From: an uncultured Collinsella sp.
Lineage (GTDB): Bacteria > Actinomycetota > Coriobacteriia > Coriobacteriales > Coriobacteriaceae
Reading direction: 5' to 3'
Length of the DNA: 7,122 nucleotides
Assembly (NCBI GenBank): GCA_900547125.1
Contig: URFU01000106.1
Location: forward strand, 1-7,122
Shown here: piece after piece, positions 5,792 to 7,122 of the stretch
Position numbering within the stretch: position 1 is the first letter of the stretch
How the letters are laid out: the number at the start of each line of letters is the position of its first letter
Made by a program: the position numbers and the translations under genes
Notes under the pieces: model-generated
Told to the model about the DNA's origin: nothing
What the model saw: the letters and a program-made list of their open reading frames with translations, nothing else
Database searches by the model: none

Positions 5792-6169
5792 TTATTTGGC
5801 CTTGGGGCGCTTAGCACCGTACTTGGAACGGGCCTGCATACGGTTCTGGACCGGAGCAGCGTCGTAGGCGCCACGGATGACGTGATAACGGACACCAGGG
5901 AGGTCACGGACACGACCGCCGCGGACGAGCACGATGGAGTGCTCCTGCAGGTTGTGGCCCTCACCCGGGATGTAAGCAGTAACTTCGATGCCGTTGACGA
6001 GGCGAACACGGGCAACCTTACGAAGAGCCGAGTTCGGCTTCTTGGGGCTCGTGGTGAAGACGCGGGTGCACACGCCGCGCTTCTGGGAGTTGTGCTGCAG
6101 AGCAGCGTTCTTGGACTTCTTGGGCACGGAACGACGGCCCTGGCGAACCAGCTGGTTAATAGTAGGCAA
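5792..6169 (-). CDS. rpsL: Ribosomal protein S12 (uS12), natural Arg88
   Basis: 30S decoding-centre protein that controls accuracy and is the classic streptomycin target region. It is complete at 125 residues: MPTINQLVRQGRRSVPKKSK, VCTRVFTTSPKKPNSALRK, GEGHNLQEHSIVLVRGG, and C-terminal QARSKYGAKRPKAK. The start codon is TTG (6167-6169), fixed by AAGGAG six bases upstream and by the family N-terminus. Lys43 in PKKPNS is wild type. Position 88 is Arg (codon CGT) in GGRVRDLPG, where E. coli and mycobacteria have Lys; K88R is a known streptomycin-resistance substitution. Asp89, the residue that RimO modifies in E. coli, is kept. First gene of the str operon with its own promoter at 6263-6291. Confidence 0.97.
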   Translation of the reverse strand: MPTINQLVRQGRRSVPKKSKNAALQHNSQKRGVCTRVFTTSPKKPNSALRKVARVRLVNGIEVTAYIPGEGHNLQEHSIVLVRGGRVRDLPGVRYHVIRGAYDAAPVQNRMQARSKYGAKRPKAK

Positions 6170-6175
6170 AGCGTA

Positions 6176-6181
6176 CTCCTT
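6176..6181 (-). promoter_or_regulatory. Shine-Dalgarno site fixing the TTG start of rpsL
   Basis: Minus strand AAGGAG, separated by six bases (TACGCT) from the TTG. It decides the unusual start codon in favour of TTG. Confidence 0.85.
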
Positions 6182-6262
6182 CTCGAATGATTCCAGCTTT
6201 CTGTAAAGTGCAACGGCTTGAATCGAGGGGTCAGCATCCCCCTACGAAACACGCAGTTCGAT

Positions 6263-6291
6263 AGGATACGTGGCGTTAGCTGTGCCGTCAA
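6263..6291 (-). promoter_or_regulatory. Promoter of the str operon
   Basis: Minus strand TTGACG (6286-6291, five of six), exactly 17 bases, then TATCCT (6263-6268, four of six). This is the best complete sigma-70-type promoter in the window. Predicted start near 6256, giving a leader of about 87 nt before the rpsL TTG. It lies downstream of structured element B and its terminator, so the str operon can be transcribed independently of them. Confidence 0.65.
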
Positions 6292-6304
6292 CAGACCACG
6301 CCGC

Positions 6305-6316
6305 CGGGCGTATCCA
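6305..6316 (-). repeat. 12-mer shared with the rplC upstream region, copy 2
   Basis: Minus strand TGGATACGCCCG, identical to 537-548. It lies 13 bases upstream of the rpsL -35 box and about 60 bases beyond structured element B. A site for a factor shared by the two ribosomal-protein operons is possible but unproven. Confidence 0.45.
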
Positions 6317-6345
6317 AAAATTGGTACATTTCCGCAAAGCCTACA

Positions 6346-6382
6346 CAAAAGGAATCCCCTCCTGTGCGCTTGGGAGGATTCC
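6346..6382 (-). terminator. Intrinsic terminator after structured element B
   Basis: In the minus direction GGAATCC (6382-6376) pairs with GGATTCC (6357-6351). The stem extends imperfectly through TCC/GGA, and TTTT (6350-6347) then GTGT follow. It would stop transcription entering from upstream before the rpsL promoter. Its 5' arm overlaps the last seven bases of the outer stem of element B, so the two folds compete. Confidence 0.6.
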
Positions 6383-6528
6383 CGGACCGGGCGGCCCAGT
6401 TTTTAAGTTTGCTGCTCTACAGTCCTGGCTCGCACGGAGGCCACATTAAGTGGCCTCCGGCTCGTGCGGAACTCGCGACAAACTTAACCCCTGTGCCGCC
6501 CGGTCCGGGAATCCGACGTGCTCGTCGG
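6376..6528. ncRNA. Structured element, copy B (candidate RNA, family not recognised)
   Basis: Second copy of the element at 604-755. The outer stem is a perfect 20-bp pairing, GGATTCCCGGACCGGGCGGC (6376-6395) with 6495-6514. CAG/CTG (6397-6399 with 6491-6493) and a 3x3 internal loop follow. The middle stem is TTAAGTTTG (6403-6411) with CAAACTTAA (6479-6487). The terminal hairpin is CGGAGGCCAC (6435-6444), loop ATTAA, with 6450-6459. Core blocks 6409-6427 and 6463-6478 are identical to copy A. A flanking hairpin CCGACG-TGCT-CGTCGG (6513-6528) keeps the TGCT loop seen in A with different stem bases. A TATAAT box upstream and a terminator downstream on the minus strand fit an independent minus-strand RNA of about 220 nt. 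Wobble pairs in copy A argue for plus, so the strand is left open. Confidence 0.62.
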
Positions 6529-6570
6529 GGCAACGCTACCTTCCAAAAAGGGACAGGTTTATTTTGGTCG

Positions 6571-6576
6571 ATTATA
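6571..6576 (-). promoter_or_regulatory. Perfect -10 box upstream of element B
   Basis: Minus strand TATAAT. The -35 region at 17 bases reads CTGGAG, a poor match, so activity is uncertain. A start near 6564 would place about 50 nt before the outer stem of element B, and the transcript would end at the terminator near 6345. Confidence 0.4.
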
Positions 6577-6640
6577 TCTGGGGAAACGCCACACTCCAGC
6601 GGTGATCCGCTCTCATCTGTCGTATGGAAATCGGCGGCGT

Positions 6641-6771
6641 TTTCGGAAGTATGCGGCAAATTATGAACTTGCCGAGCACACAGGGGTTTTGCGATAACAA
6701 ACCCGCAGGTAGGGCACTTGAGCATATGCGGTGTGGTCGGCCCATCAAGATTTTGCCGCATACTTCCGAAA
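6641..6771. repeat. 131-bp unit bounded by a 20-bp perfect inverted repeat
   Basis: TTTCGGAAGTATGCGGCAAA (6641-6660) is exactly repeated in inverse orientation at 6752-6771. The 91 bases between contain a further related word, ATATGCGG (6724-6731), and short G/C-rich runs. No transposase or convincing gene lies inside. The arrangement resembles a small non-autonomous mobile element or a REP-type unit, but no flanking target duplication was identified. With the arms paired it would be a very stable hairpin in RNA from either strand. Confidence 0.55.
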
Positions 6772-6810
6772 TTCAGACGAATATCACTCGCTTTAACCGT
6801 CCATTTAACG

Positions 6811-6845
6811 CAAAATAGGCCGCTTCCCCTAGTAGGAAGCGGCCT
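6811..6845 (-). terminator. Intrinsic terminator after the right-edge gene
   Basis: In the minus direction AGGCCGCTTCC (6845-6835) pairs perfectly with GGAAGCGGCCT (6827-6817) over 11 bases around a seven-base loop. ATTTTG (T-run 6815-6812) follows. It begins seven bases after the TAA stop at 6852, and cleanly isolates the upstream gene from the structured-element region. Confidence 0.88.
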
Positions 6846-6851
6846 CAGACC

Positions 6852-7122
6852 TTACGAATAGACGATGGTAAAGGGTACTTCTGTTTCAGTCTCTCCTGTT
6901 GACGTGCACCTCGTGCCCTCAAGCGTTACTGAGACCACTTGGTCGAAATCGATTAACTTCGTTGGCACCCAGATGTTCTCTCCGCTATTGCGCGCATAAG
7001 AAAAATATAAGTTGAACACCCCTGCGTCGTCATCTTCGATAATCTGCTCCGATCCATCCTTGTAGCTGACGGTCAGCTTATTATCAACTGCTTCATAGCC
7101 CAGATCATCGATGTGCGCCTGG
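6852..7122 (-). CDS. C-terminal 89 residues of an unrecognised protein, 5' end outside window
   Basis: An open frame runs from the right edge (first full codon 7119-7121) to a TAA at 6852-6854, followed seven bases later by a strong terminator, which supports it as a true gene end. The visible part starts QAHIDDLGYEAVDNKLTVSY and ends VPFTIVYS. It is acidic, rich in alternating beta-type residues, and has no transmembrane segment or zinc motif. It includes one Cys. The pattern FDQVVSVTLEGT near the end resembles the extracytoplasmic beta-domain tails of anti-sigma-like or DUF4179-type proteins of gut bacteria, but that is only an impression. Function not assigned. Confidence 0.75.
   Translation of the reverse strand, partial: QAHIDDLGYEAVDNKLTVSYKDGSEQIIEDDDAGVFNLYFSYARNSGENIWVPTKLIDFDQVVSVTLEGTRCTSTGETETEVPFTIVYS

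Noticed and set aside
6403..6487. Integron attC-like site, because GTTAAGT-type ends flank a palindrome
   Set aside because: The conserved ends are inside-out relative to attC (GTTRRRY comes first, not last), copy A lacks them, and no integrase or cassette genes are present.
6417..6761. 114-codon minus-strand open frame beginning MRQNLDGP with a CPTCG motif
   Set aside because: Its second half runs through the -10 box and most of structured element B, and it has only one Cys-x-x-Cys pair of a zinc ribbon. At most a gene remnant; not annotated.

Overview
The window looks like a piece of a high-GC actinobacterial chromosome, most likely class Coriobacteriia (Collinsella-like). This placement is an inference from base composition, codon use and ribosomal-protein sequence style, not from a database match. 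Every recognisable gene is on the minus strand, so transcription runs from high to low coordinates.

Layout, in transcription order. (1) 6852-7122: 3' end of an unrecognised, probably surface or secreted protein, closed by a strong intrinsic terminator (6811-6845). (2) 6170-6810: a gene-free stretch holding a 131-bp unit bounded by a 20-bp inverted repeat, a perfect TATAAT box, a long structured element (copy B), an intrinsic terminator and the rpsL promoter. (3) 2756-6169: the str operon rpsL-rpsG-fusA, followed directly by rpsJ with no tuf between them, ended by a clear terminator (2695-2729). (4) 795-2615: a two-gene unit of a manganese-type cation diffusion facilitator and a histidine phosphatase. 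(5) 340-794: a second gene-free stretch with another copy of the structured element (copy A), a weak promoter and a folded leader. (6) 1-339: the 5' end of rplC, the start of an S10-type operon that lacks rpsJ at its head.

The genes of the str operon and rplC make ribosomal proteins S12, S7, S10, L3 and elongation factor G, so the window spans two adjacent translation operons split by an unrelated metal-efflux/phosphatase pair. rpsL, rpsJ and probably rplC start with TTG.

The most interesting signal is the pair of structured elements (A about 604-755, B about 6376-6528). They keep three identical sequence blocks in loop or bulge positions, while their stems differ in sequence but stay complementary. 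Each lies upstream of a ribosomal-protein operon, and each is followed about 60 nt later by the same 12-mer. This pattern suggests a selected, structured RNA or DNA element. I could not match it to a known family from memory, and the sequence evidence for which strand is the RNA is contradictory.
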